The translations under genes and the position numbers were made by a program. Below are positions 32,548 to 42,154 of a stretch of DNA of 64,000 bases, in pieces. The notes below the pieces were generated by a model that made no database searches, was not told the origin of the DNA, and worked only from the letters and a program-made list of their open reading frames with translations. The stretch is from Aureimonas sp. SA4125 (lineage in GTDB: Bacteria > Pseudomonadota > Alphaproteobacteria > Rhizobiales > Rhizobiaceae), in contig NZ_AP025032.1 of NCBI RefSeq assembly GCF_019973775.1, positions 434,001-498,000 on the forward strand, read 5' to 3'. Each line of letters starts with the position of its first letter. The stretch's first letter is position 1.

Positions 32548-32730
32548 ATGCCTTCCCCCGTTTCCCCCACGCGCCGCGGCTTCCGTTCCAGCGTTTCCTC
32601 GTTCCTGCGCATCGTCGGCGGAGCCCAGGAATGCGCGCAGGCAGCGGGAAGCGGGCGGACGCCGAGCCGCGAGGCGCTGCGCGCCGTCGGCATCGATGCC
32701 GGCGCATGGAACAGCATCGGCAAGCTCTGA
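32548..32730 (+). CDS. Small 60-aa protein of unknown function
   Basis: An ATG with AGGAG six bases upstream opens a 60-codon frame rich in Ser, Arg and Ala: MPSPVSPTRRGFRSSVSS at the start and REALRAVGIDAGAWNSIGKL at the end. The last part looks like a compact conserved helix-loop segment. A strong hairpin lies 58 bp after the stop, giving a self-contained transcription unit. There is no signal peptide or membrane segment. I do not recognise a function. Evidence that it is real is the ribosome-binding site, terminator and protein-like composition. Confidence 0.6.
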   Translation: MPSPVSPTRRGFRSSVSSFLRIVGGAQECAQAAGSGRTPSREALRAVGIDAGAWNSIGKL

Positions 32731-32788
32731 TCTCTCGGGCGAAGGGCGAACACGGTTCGCTCGACCCAGTGACCTCTCAGTGAAACAG

Positions 32789-32826
32789 AAGGCCCCGAAC
32801 GCGTCCGCGTTCGGGGCCTTTTCTAT
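32789..32826. terminator. Bidirectional intrinsic terminator
   Basis: AAGGCCCCGAACGCG (32789-32803) pairs perfectly over 15 bp with CGCGTTCGGGGCCTT (32806-32820) and is followed by TTCTAT. On the other strand it is preceded by an A-rich stretch that reads as T's. It separates the small + strand gene from the convergent TerC gene. Confidence 0.85.
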
Positions 32827-32852
32827 AAGCCTCGTCTGGCGATGCCGCGACC

Positions 32853-33509
32853 TCAGTGCGAGGCTGCGCCGAAGCCGAAGGGCAGCCAGTCGAAGGTGCC
32901 GGGCCAGACGGCCTCGGCGCCGTCCACCATCATTTTCAGCGCGACATACAAGATGATGGCCAGACCGACATAGGCGATCCAGCGGTGCTTGTGGAGAAGC
33001 TTGGCGATGAAGTTGGCTGCCAGGCCCATCAGGGCGATCGACAGGATCAGGCCGACAATCAGGACCCAGGTGTGCTCGCCGGCAGCGCCGGCGACGGCGA
33101 GCACGTTGTCGAGAGACATCGACACGTCGGCGATCAGGATCTGCCAGGCGGCCTGGGCGAAGGTCTTGCGTGGTCCGACGACGGCATTGCCATCGACGTC
33201 GAGCGCATCGATCTCGTGCGCCGGCTCGCGCAGTTCGCGCCACATCTTCCAGCAGACATAGAGGAGAAGCAGCCCGCCTGCGATCAGGAGGGCGCCGCCG
33301 AAGCTGAGCAGCACCTGCGTGCCGGCTGCGAAGATGATGCGCAGCACGGTCGCCCCGATGATGCCGACGAGGATCGCCTTGGCGCGGACCTCCTTCGGCA
33401 GTCCCGCGGCGGCAAGGCCGATGACGACGGCGTTGTCGCCGGCGAGCACCAGATCGATCATGATGATCTGCATCAGCGAGGTCAGTGCCTCGGGTGTCAG
33501 GAAGTCCAT
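32853..33509 (-). CDS. TerC/YjbE-family integral membrane protein
   Basis: This 218-aa protein has about seven hydrophobic helices. The two inverted acidic motifs of the TerC superfamily are visible: DLVLAGDNAVVIGLA near residue 19 and DVSMSLDNVLAVAGAA near residue 127. Members are linked to manganese or other divalent-metal export and to tellurite resistance. It lies 107 bp downstream of tctA on the same strand. I see no yybP-ykoY manganese riboswitch in that gap. The specific ion is inferred only at family level. Confidence 0.85.
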   Translation of the reverse strand: MDFLTPEALTSLMQIIMIDLVLAGDNAVVIGLAAAGLPKEVRAKAILVGIIGATVLRIIFAAGTQVLLSFGGALLIAGGLLLLYVCWKMWRELREPAHEIDALDVDGNAVVGPRKTFAQAAWQILIADVSMSLDNVLAVAGAAGEHTWVLIVGLILSIALMGLAANFIAKLLHKHRWIAYVGLAIILYVALKMMVDGAEAVWPGTFDWLPFGFGAASH

Positions 33510-33616
33510 GCGTAAATCCTCAGGAGGCCTTGAGGCCTAGTTTGGCAGGCGGGTAATGCCGTCGCCGGTTGGACGCCTGCGAACGGCCCGCATGTCGGCC
33601 GTCGCAAGCTGAGAAG

Positions 33617-35224
33617 TCAGTCCTCGTCGGCGGCAAGCTGGGAAAGGACTTTGCCCTTGCCTCTCGCCCTGAGAATCAGCGGTACGAATAGCGCGATCGC
33701 CGCCAGAAGCAACAGAATGATGGCGAGCGGCGATCCCACCAGCACCGTCGCGTCGCCCTGGCTGATGGCCAGAGCCCGGCGCAGTTGCTGTTCGGCCATC
33801 GGCCCGAGGATCAGGCCGACGACGACCGGTGCGATCGGATAGCCGAAACGCCGGAGCATGTAGCCCATCAGGCCGAAGAGCAGCAGCATGCCGAGTTCGA
33901 CCGGAGAGGGATTGGCGCCGACCGTGCCAAGCGTCGCGAAGACCAGAATCCCGGCGTAGAGCCAGGGCCGCGGGATCGTCAGCAGCCGGACCCAGAGGCC
34001 GATCAGCGGCAGGTTGAGAACGACGAGCATCAGGTTGGCGATGAGAAGGCTCGCGATCAGACCCCAGACGAGGTCGGGCGAATTGACGAAGAGAAGGGGC
34101 CCCGGCTGCAGGCCGAACTGCTGGAAGCCGGCCAGCATGATGGCCGCCGTTGCCGTCGTCGGCAGGCCGAGCGTCAACAGCGGCACGAGCGTGCCGGCAG
34201 CCGAGGCATTGTTGGCCGCCTCCGGACCCGCGACGCCCTCGATCGCTCCCTTGCCGAACTCCTCGGGATGCTTGGCGAACTGCTTTTCCGTGGCATAGGA
34301 GAGGAAGGTGCCGATCTCGGCGCCACCCGCCGGCATAGCGCCGATCGGGAAGCCGATGGCGGTGCCGCGCAGCCAGGGCTTCCATGAGCGGCTCCAGTCC
34401 TCGCGGGTCATCCAGAGCGATCCCTTGATCGCCTCGACCTTGTCCGGCGTGCGGTGGCCGGCGGCCGCGACCGACAGCGTCTCGCCGATGGCAAAGAGCG
34501 CGACGGCGAGCGTCGTCACCTCGATGCCATCGAGGAGTGCGGCGGAAATGTCGCTGAACAGACCACCGACCCAGAGCCAGAGGCCCGACAGGAAGGCGCC
34601 GTCGGTCGCCATCGCCGTGAAGAACGGGCCGACCTCGTTGAAGGTGAGACGCGCCTGGCCGGTCTGCAGGTCGATGCCGACGAGGCCAAGCGTCAGGCCG
34701 ATGGCAAGCGCCGTCAGTCCCCGCAGGCTGGAATCGCCGAAGGCGGCCGAAACGGTGATGAAGGCGAGCACCATCAGCGCGAAATATTCGGCGGGTCCAA
34801 AGGACAGGGCGAATTTCACCACCCAGGGCGCGATGAAGGCAAGGCCGAGTGTCGCGATCAGGCCGGCGACGAAGGAGCCGATCGCCGCCGTCGCCAGCGC
34901 CGGGCCGCCGCGACCCGCCCGTGCCATCTTGTTACCCTCGAGCGCGGTCACGATCGAGGCGCTTTCGCCGGGTGTGTTCAGGAGGATCGACGTGGTCGAG
35001 CCGCCATACATGCCGCCATAGTAGATGCCGGCGAACATGATCAGCGAGCCCGCAGCATCGAGCTGATAGGTGACGGGAAGGAGCAGCGCCACGGTCAGCG
35101 CCGGGCCGATCCCCGGCAGCACGCCGACGGCCGTGCCGAGGGTCACGCCGATCAGCGCATAGAAGAGGTTCATCGGCTCCAGCGCGGTCAGAATGCCGTT
35201 ACCGAGCAGGGCGAAGGTATCCAT
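33617..35224 (-). CDS. tctA: Tripartite tricarboxylate transporter large membrane subunit TctA
   Basis: This 535-aa, ~12-helix permease subunit carries the family signature [17 protein letters not shown] near residue 34 and [22 protein letters not shown] near 66. A second internal half contains [15 protein letters not shown] and [25 protein letters not shown]. With TctB and TctC it forms a secondary importer driven by an ion gradient, typically for citrate or other carboxylates. Gene order is tctC-tctB-tctA, the standard arrangement. No two-component sensor pair is adjacent. Confidence 0.94.
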   Translation of the reverse strand: MDTFALLGNGILTALEPMNLFYALIGVTLGTAVGVLPGIGPALTVALLLPVTYQLDAAGSLIMFAGIYYGGMYGGSTTSILLNTPGESASIVTALEGNKMARAGRGGPALATAAIGSFVAGLIATLGLAFIAPWVVKFALSFGPAEYFALMVLAFITVSAAFGDSSLRGLTALAIGLTLGLVGIDLQTGQARLTFNEVGPFFTAMATDGAFLSGLWLWVGGLFSDISAALLDGIEVTTLAVALFAIGETLSVAAAGHRTPDKVEAIKGSLWMTREDWSRSWKPWLRGTAIGFPIGAMPAGGAEIGTFLSYATEKQFAKHPEEFGKGAIEGVAGPEAANNASAAGTLVPLLTLGLPTTATAAIMLAGFQQFGLQPGPLLFVNSPDLVWGLIASLLIANLMLVVLNLPLIGLWVRLLTIPRPWLYAGILVFATLGTVGANPSPVELGMLLLFGLMGYMLRRFGYPIAPVVVGLILGPMAEQQLRRALAISQGDATVLVGSPLAIILLLLAAIALFVPLILRARGKGKVLSQLAADED

Positions 35225-35237
35225 GGCGAGATTCCGG

Positions 35238-35726
35238 TTAGCGGATCAGATTTTCGAGCGGACCGGCCGGCAGGGACAGCTTGAGCACGAGGGTGAAGAG
35301 GGCCCAGACCGCCAGACTGACGAGGATACCGATCGGGACAGTCATCCACAGGGGGCCGCGGCCGAAGGCGCGGGCCGTCGCGCCAAACAGGATCCCGGTG
35401 GCGATCGAGAAGCCGGCGCTCTCCAGAAGCAGGAGCTGCGCCGCAAGACCGCCGACGATCCAGATGATCGGTGCGACCTCGTCGTGATCGCGTTCGGGAA
35501 AATCGCCCCGCAGGGCCTCGATGATCGTCCACAGCGACAGCCCGGCAAGGGCAATGGCCATGGCATAGGGGAATGCCTCCGGGCCGACGCGCGTATAGGC
35601 GCCACCGCTGAGGCCCGCCGTGTTGACGGCGACGAGCGCGGCAAGGATGCCGAGGCCGACGCCGATGGCAACCGCCGCCCAGTCAGGGCGGCGGCGAGCC
35701 TCGTTGGTTGGGCCGGATTGGCTCAT
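35238..35726 (-). CDS. tctB: Tripartite tricarboxylate transporter small membrane subunit TctB
   Basis: This 162-aa protein with four hydrophobic segments (about residues 16-34, 50-65, 85-103 and 118-150) has the TctB-typical [21 protein letters not shown]. Its start overlaps the tctC stop by 4 bp and it ends 13 bp before tctA. The sequence is poorly conserved in this family, so the assignment rests mainly on position and topology. Confidence 0.88.
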   Translation of the reverse strand: MSQSGPTNEARRRPDWAAVAIGVGLGILAALVAVNTAGLSGGAYTRVGPEAFPYAMAIALAGLSLWTIIEALRGDFPERDHDEVAPIIWIVGGLAAQLLLLESAGFSIATGILFGATARAFGRGPLWMTVPIGILVSLAVWALFTLVLKLSLPAGPLENLIR

Positions 35727-36676
35727 TTCGCCACGAGACCGATGTCCTGGAGGATCGCCTTCGTCGCCGTCACATCGGCATCGAGCTGGGTCTTGAACGC
35801 GTCGCCGGAAAGGAAGGTGTTTTCCCAGCCGTTACGATCGAGAACGGCCTTCCACTCGGCCGATTCGACCATCTTGGTGATGTCGGCGGTGATCGTCGCT
35901 TTCTCCTCGTCGGTGATGCCCGGTGCTGCGGCGACCATGCGCCAGTTCTGGATGACCACGTCGAGGCCAGATTCCTTCAGCGTCGGTGCATCGATGCCTT
36001 CGATCTTGGCATCGCTGGTGACGGCGAGGAGACGCAGGGCGCCGGCCTTGATCTGGCCCTCGAACTCGCCGTAGCCGGAAATGCCGGCGGTGACCTGGCC
36101 GCCGAGGATCGCGGCGAGGGCCTCGCCGCCGCCTGAGAAGGCGATGTAGTTCACGGCCTTCGGATCGAGGCCGGCGGCCTTGGCGATGAGGCCCGCGGTG
36201 ATGTGATCGGTACCGCCGGCAGAGCCGCCGGCAAACGAGACCGCGCCGGTGTCCTTCTTCAGGGCGGCGACGAGATCGTCCACGGTCTTCAGCGGCGACG
36301 CGGCCGGGACGACGATCGCCTCGTACTCGCCGGTCAGTCGCGCGATCGGCGTCACCTGGTCGAGCGTGACGGGCGACTTGTTGGTGAGGATCGCACCGAC
36401 CATCACATAGCCGCCGACCATCAGCTTGGACGCGTCGCCCTTGTCGCGCGACACGAACTGCGCGAGGCCGATCGTGCCGCCGGCACCGGTGACGTTGACC
36501 ACCTGCACGTCGCTGGCGATCTTGGCGTCCTGCAGGGTCGCCTGCATGGCGCGCGCCGTCTGGTCCCAGCCGCCGCCCGGCGAGGCCGGCGCCATGATCT
36601 CGTAGGATTCAGTCTGTGCCGCGGCAGCCGAGGCAAACAGCCCCAGCGACAGAATGGCAGCGAGCAGGGTCTTCAT
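35723..36676 (-). CDS. tctC: Tripartite tricarboxylate transporter periplasmic binding protein TctC
   Basis: This 317-aa solute-binding protein of the Bug/TctC family has a signal peptide of about 22 residues ([20 protein letters not shown], then Q). The start is the ATG at 36676, because upstream codons lack a leader-like sequence. [26 protein letters not shown] ligand loops and [23 protein letters not shown] are typical. It captures the carboxylate for TctAB. The 232-bp region upstream, to sitD, holds no gene and should contain its promoter. Confidence 0.93.
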   Translation of the reverse strand: MKTLLAAILSLGLFASAAAAQTESYEIMAPASPGGGWDQTARAMQATLQDAKIASDVQVVNVTGAGGTIGLAQFVSRDKGDASKLMVGGYVMVGAILTNKSPVTLDQVTPIARLTGEYEAIVVPAASPLKTVDDLVAALKKDTGAVSFAGGSAGGTDHITAGLIAKAAGLDPKAVNYIAFSGGGEALAAILGGQVTAGISGYGEFEGQIKAGALRLLAVTSDAKIEGIDAPTLKESGLDVVIQNWRMVAAAPGITDEEKATITADITKMVESAEWKAVLDRNGWENTFLSGDAFKTQLDADVTATKAILQDIGLVAK

Positions 36677-36908
36677 GTGGGTGATCCTCCCGATCAAGCG
36701 GCCGGTGACGGCGAACGGCTTTGCGCGCCGACAGGGCCGAGACAATTTTCGCTCCCGGTATCCGTACCCACGGATGCCGACGCGACCAGCGACGACGCCG
36801 CCGTCCCCGGAAGAACCAGTGCTTCGCCCGCCCGCCCGACAGGGTCAATAGCATTTCGGTCGCAGGGGTCGATAATCCCCGGCGGGAGACGCGAGCCTGG
36901 CCGTGCGG

Positions 36909-37766
36909 CTACTGCCCGGCGGCGGCGAGGGCTCGCCGGTCGGCATCGCGCTGGCGCCAGGTGGTTCGCAGGAAGGCCGCGACGAAGGCGAGGGTCAGCA
37001 CGAGGACGATGGTCGGGGCCGGGGCCGAATTGATGAAGAAGCTGGCATAGACGCCGGTGAAGGCCGAGACCACGGCGACGGCGACGGCGGTGAGCAGCAT
37101 GGCGCCGAAGCGCCGGGTCAGGAGGAAGGCGATGGCGCCGGGCGCGATCAGCAGCGAGATGGTGAGGATGATGCCGGTCGCCTTCAGCGCCGCGACGATG
37201 GTCAGCGACAGGACGACGAGGAGGCCGTAGTGCAGCAGCCGCACCGGCAGGCCGATCGCCTGCGCGTGCTGCGGGTCGAAGGCGTGCAGAAGCAGATCGC
37301 GCCATTTCCAGGCGATCAGGAGGGTCACCACGAGAGCGATCACGGCGCTCTGGACAAGGTCCCCCGGCAGCACACCGAGCATGTCGCCGAAGAGGATGTG
37401 ATCGAGGTGAACGTCGGTCTCGATCTTGGTATAGAGGACGATGCCGAGGCCGAACATGCCGGAAAAGACGACGCCCATCACGGTGTCCTGCTTGATCCGG
37501 CTGTTTTCCTTGAGGTAGCCGGTGGCGAGCGCGCAGACCATGCTGGCCGAAAAGGCGCCGACGGCGAGCGGCAGGCCGGCGAGATAGCTGAGGACGATGC
37601 CCGGAAGAACGGCGTGCGAGATCGCGTCGCCCATCAGCGACCAGCCCTTCAGCACGAGATAGCAGGACAGAAGCGCCGCCGGCACCGCCACGAGCGTTGC
37701 GATGATCAGCGCATCGCGCATGAAGGGAAAGCTGAAGGGCATCAGCGCGAGTTCGAGCGGTGTCAT
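36909..37766 (-). CDS. sitD: Metal ABC transporter permease SitD
   Basis: This 285-aa ABC-3 family permease has eight or so hydrophobic helices and the conserved GWSLMGDAISHAVLPGIVLSYL near residue 42. It is the second permease of a SitABCD-type Mn/Fe/Zn importer. Its ATG overlaps the sitC stop by 4 bp. Last gene of the operon. Confidence 0.92.
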   Translation of the reverse strand: MTPLELALMPFSFPFMRDALIIATLVAVPAALLSCYLVLKGWSLMGDAISHAVLPGIVLSYLAGLPLAVGAFSASMVCALATGYLKENSRIKQDTVMGVVFSGMFGLGIVLYTKIETDVHLDHILFGDMLGVLPGDLVQSAVIALVVTLLIAWKWRDLLLHAFDPQHAQAIGLPVRLLHYGLLVVLSLTIVAALKATGIILTISLLIAPGAIAFLLTRRFGAMLLTAVAVAVVSAFTGVYASFFINSAPAPTIVLVLTLAFVAAFLRTTWRQRDADRRALAAAGQ

Positions 37767-38683
37767 GCGATCTGGCTCTCGGCTGTCTGGCCATGGACCG
37801 GCACGGCCGAGGCTGGAGCCGCGTCCCGGTCTTCGGCGAGCGCCGCGCGAACCCTGCCCCGCGCGGCGAGGAGCCCGTGCTTGGGCGCGAAGACGAAGGC
37901 AAGTAGAAAGACGAGCGTCTGCAGGACGACGATGACGCCGCCGGTGGCGCCGTCGAGGAAGTAGCTGATATAGGCGCCGACAAAGCTCGAAACCGCGCCG
38001 ATCGCGACGGAAATGCCGATCAACCGGGGAAAACGGTCGGTGAGAAGATAGGCCGTCGCTCCGGGGGTGACGACCATGGCGACGACGAGGAAGGCGCCGA
38101 CGGTCTGCAGCGCGGCGACGGTCGAGGCGCTGAGCAAGGTGAAGAAGACAGCCTTCATCAGCGTCGGCCTGATGCCGATCGAACGGGCGTGGCCCTCGTC
38201 GAAGAAGGTGACCATCAGGTCCTTCCACTTCGCCGCCAGGATCGTCAGCGACACGCCGGCGATGAGGACGAGTTGCAGCGTATCGCCGGGCGTGATGGCA
38301 AGGATATTGCCGAGGATGATGGTCTGCACGTTGATCGCCGTCGGCGAGATCGACACCATGAACAGGCCGAGGCCGAAGAAGGAGGTGAAGATCAGTCCGA
38401 TGATCGCGTCCTCCTTCAGCTTGGTGCGTTCGTTCAGGAAGAGCATGGCGCCGGCGGCAAGCCCGCCCGACAGAAAGGCGCCGAAGGCGAAGGGCAGGCC
38501 CAGCATGTAAGCGCCCGCGACACCCGGCACGATCGCGTGCGACAGCGCGTCGCCGATGAGCGACCAGCCCTTCAGCATCAGATAGGCCGACAGGAAGGCG
38601 CAGGTCGCGCCGACCAGCGCCGAGACGCCCATGGCGTTCAGCATGTAGCCGTAGGTGAAGGGCTCGGCGAGAAGCGCGATCAT
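37763..38683 (-). CDS. sitC: Metal ABC transporter permease SitC
   Basis: This 306-aa ABC-3 family permease is paralogous to SitD. GWSLIGDALSHAIVPGVAGAYM near residue 39 is the conserved loop contacting the ATPase. It has several membrane helices and a polar Ala-rich C-terminal tail. It overlaps the ATPase gene by 4 bp upstream and sitD by 4 bp downstream, so the four genes are tightly coupled. Confidence 0.92.
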   Translation of the reverse strand: MIALLAEPFTYGYMLNAMGVSALVGATCAFLSAYLMLKGWSLIGDALSHAIVPGVAGAYMLGLPFAFGAFLSGGLAAGAMLFLNERTKLKEDAIIGLIFTSFFGLGLFMVSISPTAINVQTIILGNILAITPGDTLQLVLIAGVSLTILAAKWKDLMVTFFDEGHARSIGIRPTLMKAVFFTLLSASTVAALQTVGAFLVVAMVVTPGATAYLLTDRFPRLIGISVAIGAVSSFVGAYISYFLDGATGGVIVVLQTLVFLLAFVFAPKHGLLAARGRVRAALAEDRDAAPASAVPVHGQTAESQIA

Positions 38684-39549
38684 CGCGGATCCGCCTCTTC
38701 GGCGGCCTCGTACATGACGAAGGGGCGCTCGTCATCGCTGATGACGCTGCAGGCCTTTTGCCCCTGCGGCCCGAGCGTCGACATGTCGAACTGCCGGAGG
38801 ACACCGCCGAAGGCGGCTTCCAGATTGGCGCGGGTGAAGACGTCGGCGGTGAGGCCGGCGGCGAGCACCGTGCGCTTCAAGAGCACCGCGCGGTCGCAGA
38901 ACTCCGGCACCGAGCCGAGATTATGGGTCGAGACCAGCATGACCCGTCCCTCGTCGCGCAGTTCCCGCAACAGGGCGATGATCGAGTCCTCGGTCTTCAC
39001 GTCGACGCCGGTGAAGGGTTCGTCGAGAAGGATGACGCGGCCGTCCTGGGCGAGAGCCCGGGCGAGGAAGACGCGTTTCTTCTGGCCGCCGGAGAGTTCG
39101 CCGATCTGGCGCTTGCGCAGGTCCGCCATGCCGACGCGCTCCAGCGCTTCGGTGACGGCCAGATGATCGGCGGGCCTCGCAACGCGCAAAAAATTCATCT
39201 TGCCGTAGCGGCCCATCATCACGACGTCCTCGACGAGGACGGGAAAGTTCCAGTCGACATCCTCGCTCTGCGGGACGTAGGCGACGAGATTGCGCTTCAG
39301 CGCCTCCGGCACGCCCATGCCGAGCACGCGGATTGTGCCGGCCGCGGTCGGCACAAAACCCATGATCGCCTTGAAGAGGGTGGACTTGCCGCTGCCGTTG
39401 ACCCCGACCAGCGCCGTGATGGTGCCGGTCGGGATGGTGAAGCTGGCGTCGGAGAGGGCGGTCAGGCCGTTGCGGTAGGTGACCGTCGCATGCTCGACGG
39501 CGAGGCCGACGGACGCATCGGCAGCCTGGGGGCGGGTGGCGAGGTTCAT
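38680..39549 (-). CDS. sitB: Metal ABC transporter ATP-binding protein SitB
   Basis: This 289-aa ABC ATPase has Walker A GVNGSGKSTL near residue 49, the Q-loop YVPQSEDVDWNFP (the DVDWNFP form is typical of Mn/Zn importers), signature LSGGQKKRVFLARAL, Walker B VILLDEPFTGVD and the H-loop VSTHN. It starts at the ATG at 39549, overlapping the sitA stop (ATGA). Confidence 0.94.
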   Translation of the reverse strand: MNLATRPQAADASVGLAVEHATVTYRNGLTALSDASFTIPTGTITALVGVNGSGKSTLFKAIMGFVPTAAGTIRVLGMGVPEALKRNLVAYVPQSEDVDWNFPVLVEDVVMMGRYGKMNFLRVARPADHLAVTEALERVGMADLRKRQIGELSGGQKKRVFLARALAQDGRVILLDEPFTGVDVKTEDSIIALLRELRDEGRVMLVSTHNLGSVPEFCDRAVLLKRTVLAAGLTADVFTRANLEAAFGGVLRQFDMSTLGPQGQKACSVISDDERPFVMYEAAEEADPR

Positions 39550-40481
39550 GGCGTCAGCCCCTTGGCAATCGTCGCCGCGGTGGTGGTGAGAAGATCGATA
39601 TAGGTCGGTACCGGCCCGTCGGCAGCCGACAGGCTGTCGACATAGAGGACGCCGCCATAGGCAGCCCCCGTCTCGCGTGCGACCTGCTCGGCCGGATCGG
39701 CGGAAATCGTGCTTTCGGAAAACACCGCCGGGATCTTGTGGGCAAGGACCGCATCGATCACCTGGCGCACCTGCTGCGGGGTGCCCTGCTGGTCGGCATT
39801 GATCGGCCAGAGATAGAGCGGCTTCAGGCCGAAATCGCGGGCGAGGTAGCTGAATGCGCCCTCGCTGGTGACGAGCCAGCGCCGCTCCTCGGGAATGGCG
39901 GCGAGCTGGGCCCGGATCGGCGCCACCGCCGCCTCGATGCGGGCCTTGTAGGCCGCGGCGTTGGCGGCGTAGGTCGCGGCATTCTTCGGATCGTGCTTGG
40001 CGAGGGCCTTTTCGATGTTGTCGACGTAGATCAGGCCATCGGAGGGCGACATCCAGGCATGCGGGTTCGGCTTGCCCTCGTAGGGTCCCTCGGCAATGCC
40101 CATCGGCGTGATGCCATCGGTCACCACCGCGCTTGGCACATCGCGGAGATTGCCAAGAAACCGCTCGAACCAGAGTTCGAGGTTCAGGCCGTTCCAGAGA
40201 ACGAGATCGGCGCCCTGGGCGCGGATGATGTCGCCTGGCGTCGGCTGGTAGTTGTGGATCTCGGCGTTCGGCCGGGTGATCGATTCCACCTCCGCCGCCT
40301 CGCCGGCGACGTTGCGCGCCATGTCGGCGATGACGGTGAAGGTCGTCACCACCTTGAACTTGCCGCTCTCCTCGGCCGGATTGCAGGCCGCCAGGCCGAG
40401 CGAGGCGACGATGAGCGCAAGCACGGCGCGACGCGGAAGCCGGGCCGGCGCAGGGCGGGCAGAAAATCGAATTGTTCTCAT
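39546..40481 (-). CDS. sitA: Metal ABC transporter substrate-binding protein SitA
   Basis: This 311-aa cluster A-I (ZnuA/SitA/PsaA) metal-binding protein begins with a signal sequence ending LGLAAC, a lipobox-like site. Metal-ligand segments are HNYQPTPGD near residue 75, NPHAWMSPSDGLIYVDNIE near 138 and a C-terminal LYVDSLS. No His-rich loop of the zinc-specific ZnuA type is present, which favours Mn or Fe. It is the first gene of sitABCD, divergent from mntR. Confidence 0.92.
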   Translation of the reverse strand: MRTIRFSARPAPARLPRRAVLALIVASLGLAACNPAEESGKFKVVTTFTVIADMARNVAGEAAEVESITRPNAEIHNYQPTPGDIIRAQGADLVLWNGLNLELWFERFLGNLRDVPSAVVTDGITPMGIAEGPYEGKPNPHAWMSPSDGLIYVDNIEKALAKHDPKNAATYAANAAAYKARIEAAVAPIRAQLAAIPEERRWLVTSEGAFSYLARDFGLKPLYLWPINADQQGTPQQVRQVIDAVLAHKIPAVFSESTISADPAEQVARETGAAYGGVLYVDSLSAADGPVPTYIDLLTTTAATIAKGLTP

Positions 40482-40500
40482 TCTTGGTATTTATGTGCAT

Positions 40501-40534
40501 GGCGCAAAGTTTGTCCAGTAGCAAACTTTGCGCC
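40501..40534. promoter_or_regulatory. 13-bp inverted repeat between sitA and mntR (candidate MntR operator)
   Basis: GGCGCAAAGTTTG (40501-40513) and CAAACTTTGCGCC (40522-40534) are perfect inverted arms around 8 bp. They sit 20 bp from the sitA start and 50 bp from the mntR start. The position suits Mn-dependent repression of sitABCD and autoregulation by the DtxR-family MntR. Binding is inferred. Confidence 0.75.
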
Positions 40535-40583
40535 CTGTGAAAAAGAGCGCTATCAGTCGGCTGGAATTTGCGGGGAGCGAGGC

Positions 40584-41018
40584 ATGACCGATGCGACGAG
40601 GAGTGCGGCGGTATCGTCCATCCGCCTGGCCGCCCGCTTTGCCCGGGTGCGTGAGGCGCATCAATCGGAACTGGCCGAGGATTACGTCGAGATGATCGAC
40701 GACCTCATCGCCGCGCGCGGCGAGGCGCGCGCGGCTGACCTTGCTGACTGTTTCGGGGTTTCCGCCGGCACGGTGGCGCGTACGGTGCAGCGGTTGATCC
40801 GCGACGGTTTGGTCAATTCCGAGCCCTATCGCTCGATCTTCCTGACGCCTTCCGGCAAGCGCCTGGCCGAGGACGCCCGTATCCGCCACCGTCTGGTGCG
40901 GGACTTCCTGCTCGCGCTCGGAGTCAGCGCCGAGGCCGCCGAACTCGATGCCGAGGGGATCGAGCACCATGTCGGCCCGGAGACGCTGGCCGCGTTCAGC
41001 GCCTATCTCCAGCGTTAG
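40584..41018 (+). CDS. mntR: DtxR-family manganese regulator MntR
   Basis: This 144-aa protein has an N-terminal winged helix (about residues 32-92: AEDYVEMIDDLI, ADLADCFGVSAGTVARTVQRL) and a dimerisation/metal domain with HRLVRDFLLALGVS, then DAEGIEHHVGPET. These contain the Glu and His ligands typical of MntR. It lacks the SH3 domain of DtxR/IdeR. Divergent from sitA, it is expected to repress the importer when Mn is replete. Confidence 0.92.
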   Translation: MTDATRSAAVSSIRLAARFARVREAHQSELAEDYVEMIDDLIAARGEARAADLADCFGVSAGTVARTVQRLIRDGLVNSEPYRSIFLTPSGKRLAEDARIRHRLVRDFLLALGVSAEAAELDAEGIEHHVGPETLAAFSAYLQR

Positions 41019-41169
41019 GCCCAGAGCCGCGGTGCGGTGAGGCCGCCGCAGCTTATCGCCGGGCAGCCATGCCGGCCGGTCATTGCAAAACCCGGCGCGC
41101 CAGCAATCGCGGGATAACGGGAGTTCCGGAATACCCCGCCGTGAGAGCCGCCTTCGGAACTGGCGGCGA

Positions 41170-42102
41170 TCAGGTGCGAGGCAGAAGCGCGCCGTGGTGG
41201 CAGACCACGGTGCCGGCCAGGGCATGGCCGCGGCGAACCGCGTCGGCCGGAGTCGCGCCACCCAGGCGGGCGGCGAGATAGGCGGCGCCGAAGCTGTCGC
41301 CGGCACCCGTCGTATCCACGGCGTTCACCGCCTTTGGCGCGGCGACGGCGTGGATGCCCTCGGCCGTGGCGACGAGGGCCGGCGCCGGCCCGTCCTTGAC
41401 CACGACCTCGTCCGCGCCCAGCGCCAGGTAGCGCTCGGCGCTCGCCTGCGGCGTCGCGTCGCCGAATGCGTCGCGCTCGTCGGGATGGCTCGGCAGGCAG
41501 ATGCTGGAGACGGCCGCTCCCGCCTCGATCGCCGCGCACATCTCCTGCCGGTCCGGCCAGAGGCGGGGCCGGATATTGGGGTCGAAGGCGACCGGCTTGC
41601 CGGCCTGCTTCGCCGCCGCGAGATGGCGCAGCAGCCGCGCCCGGTCGTCGGCCGGCAGAATGGCGAGGGTGATGCCGGAGAAGTAGAAGGCGTCGCCCGC
41701 GGCGAAGGCGGCACCGAGATGCGCCTCGTCGGCGGCGAGCGATTTCGCCGCGCTGGTATCGCGCCAATAGGAAAAGCTGCGCTCGGCACCGTCGAGATGA
41801 ATGAGGTAGAGGCCGGGCATTTGGCCCGGCAGCCGGCGCACGAAGCGCGTGTCGACGCCGCCCTTCGCCATGAAGTCCAGCATGTCGGTGGACGTCTGGT
41901 CTTGGCCGAGCGCGGAGACGTAGGAAACCGCCCAGTCCCCGGGCAGCTCGCGCCGGAGATACCAGGCGGTGTTGAACGTATCGCCGGCAAAGCCCATGCG
42001 CAGCAGGCCGCCGGGCGCAGCGGAAAGCTCCACCATGCACTCGCCGATCGACACGACGCGCCGTGTCTTGCCGGCGCCCGCGCCGCTCGTTGCGTCCGTC
42101 AT
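41170..42102 (-). CDS. kdgK: 2-keto-3-deoxygluconate kinase (PfkB family)
   Basis: This 310-aa ribokinase-family enzyme has SIGECMVEL near residue 18, GFAGDTFNTAWYLRREL near 38 and the catalytic/ATP-binding motif VDTTGAGDSFGAAYLAARL near residue 260. KdgK is assigned because the neighbouring genes produce 2-keto-3-deoxygluconate, which it phosphorylates before KDPG aldolase. AAGGAA precedes the ATG at 42102. It is 52 bp downstream of the GntR gene on the same strand. The aldolase is not in this window. Confidence 0.9.
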   Translation of the reverse strand: MTDATSGAGAGKTRRVVSIGECMVELSAAPGGLLRMGFAGDTFNTAWYLRRELPGDWAVSYVSALGQDQTSTDMLDFMAKGGVDTRFVRRLPGQMPGLYLIHLDGAERSFSYWRDTSAAKSLAADEAHLGAAFAAGDAFYFSGITLAILPADDRARLLRHLAAAKQAGKPVAFDPNIRPRLWPDRQEMCAAIEAGAAVSSICLPSHPDERDAFGDATPQASAERYLALGADEVVVKDGPAPALVATAEGIHAVAAPKAVNAVDTTGAGDSFGAAYLAARLGGATPADAVRRGHALAGTVVCHHGALLPRT

Positions 42103-42154
42103 CGCATTTCCTTGTGTGTTGCCTGTCTTTCCTGCCGTCGCCGGCGTTGTGCCG

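Noticed and set aside
33510..33616. Manganese (yybP-ykoY) riboswitch before the TerC-family gene.
   Set aside because: The conserved loop sequences are absent. The gap contains only short GC palindromes.
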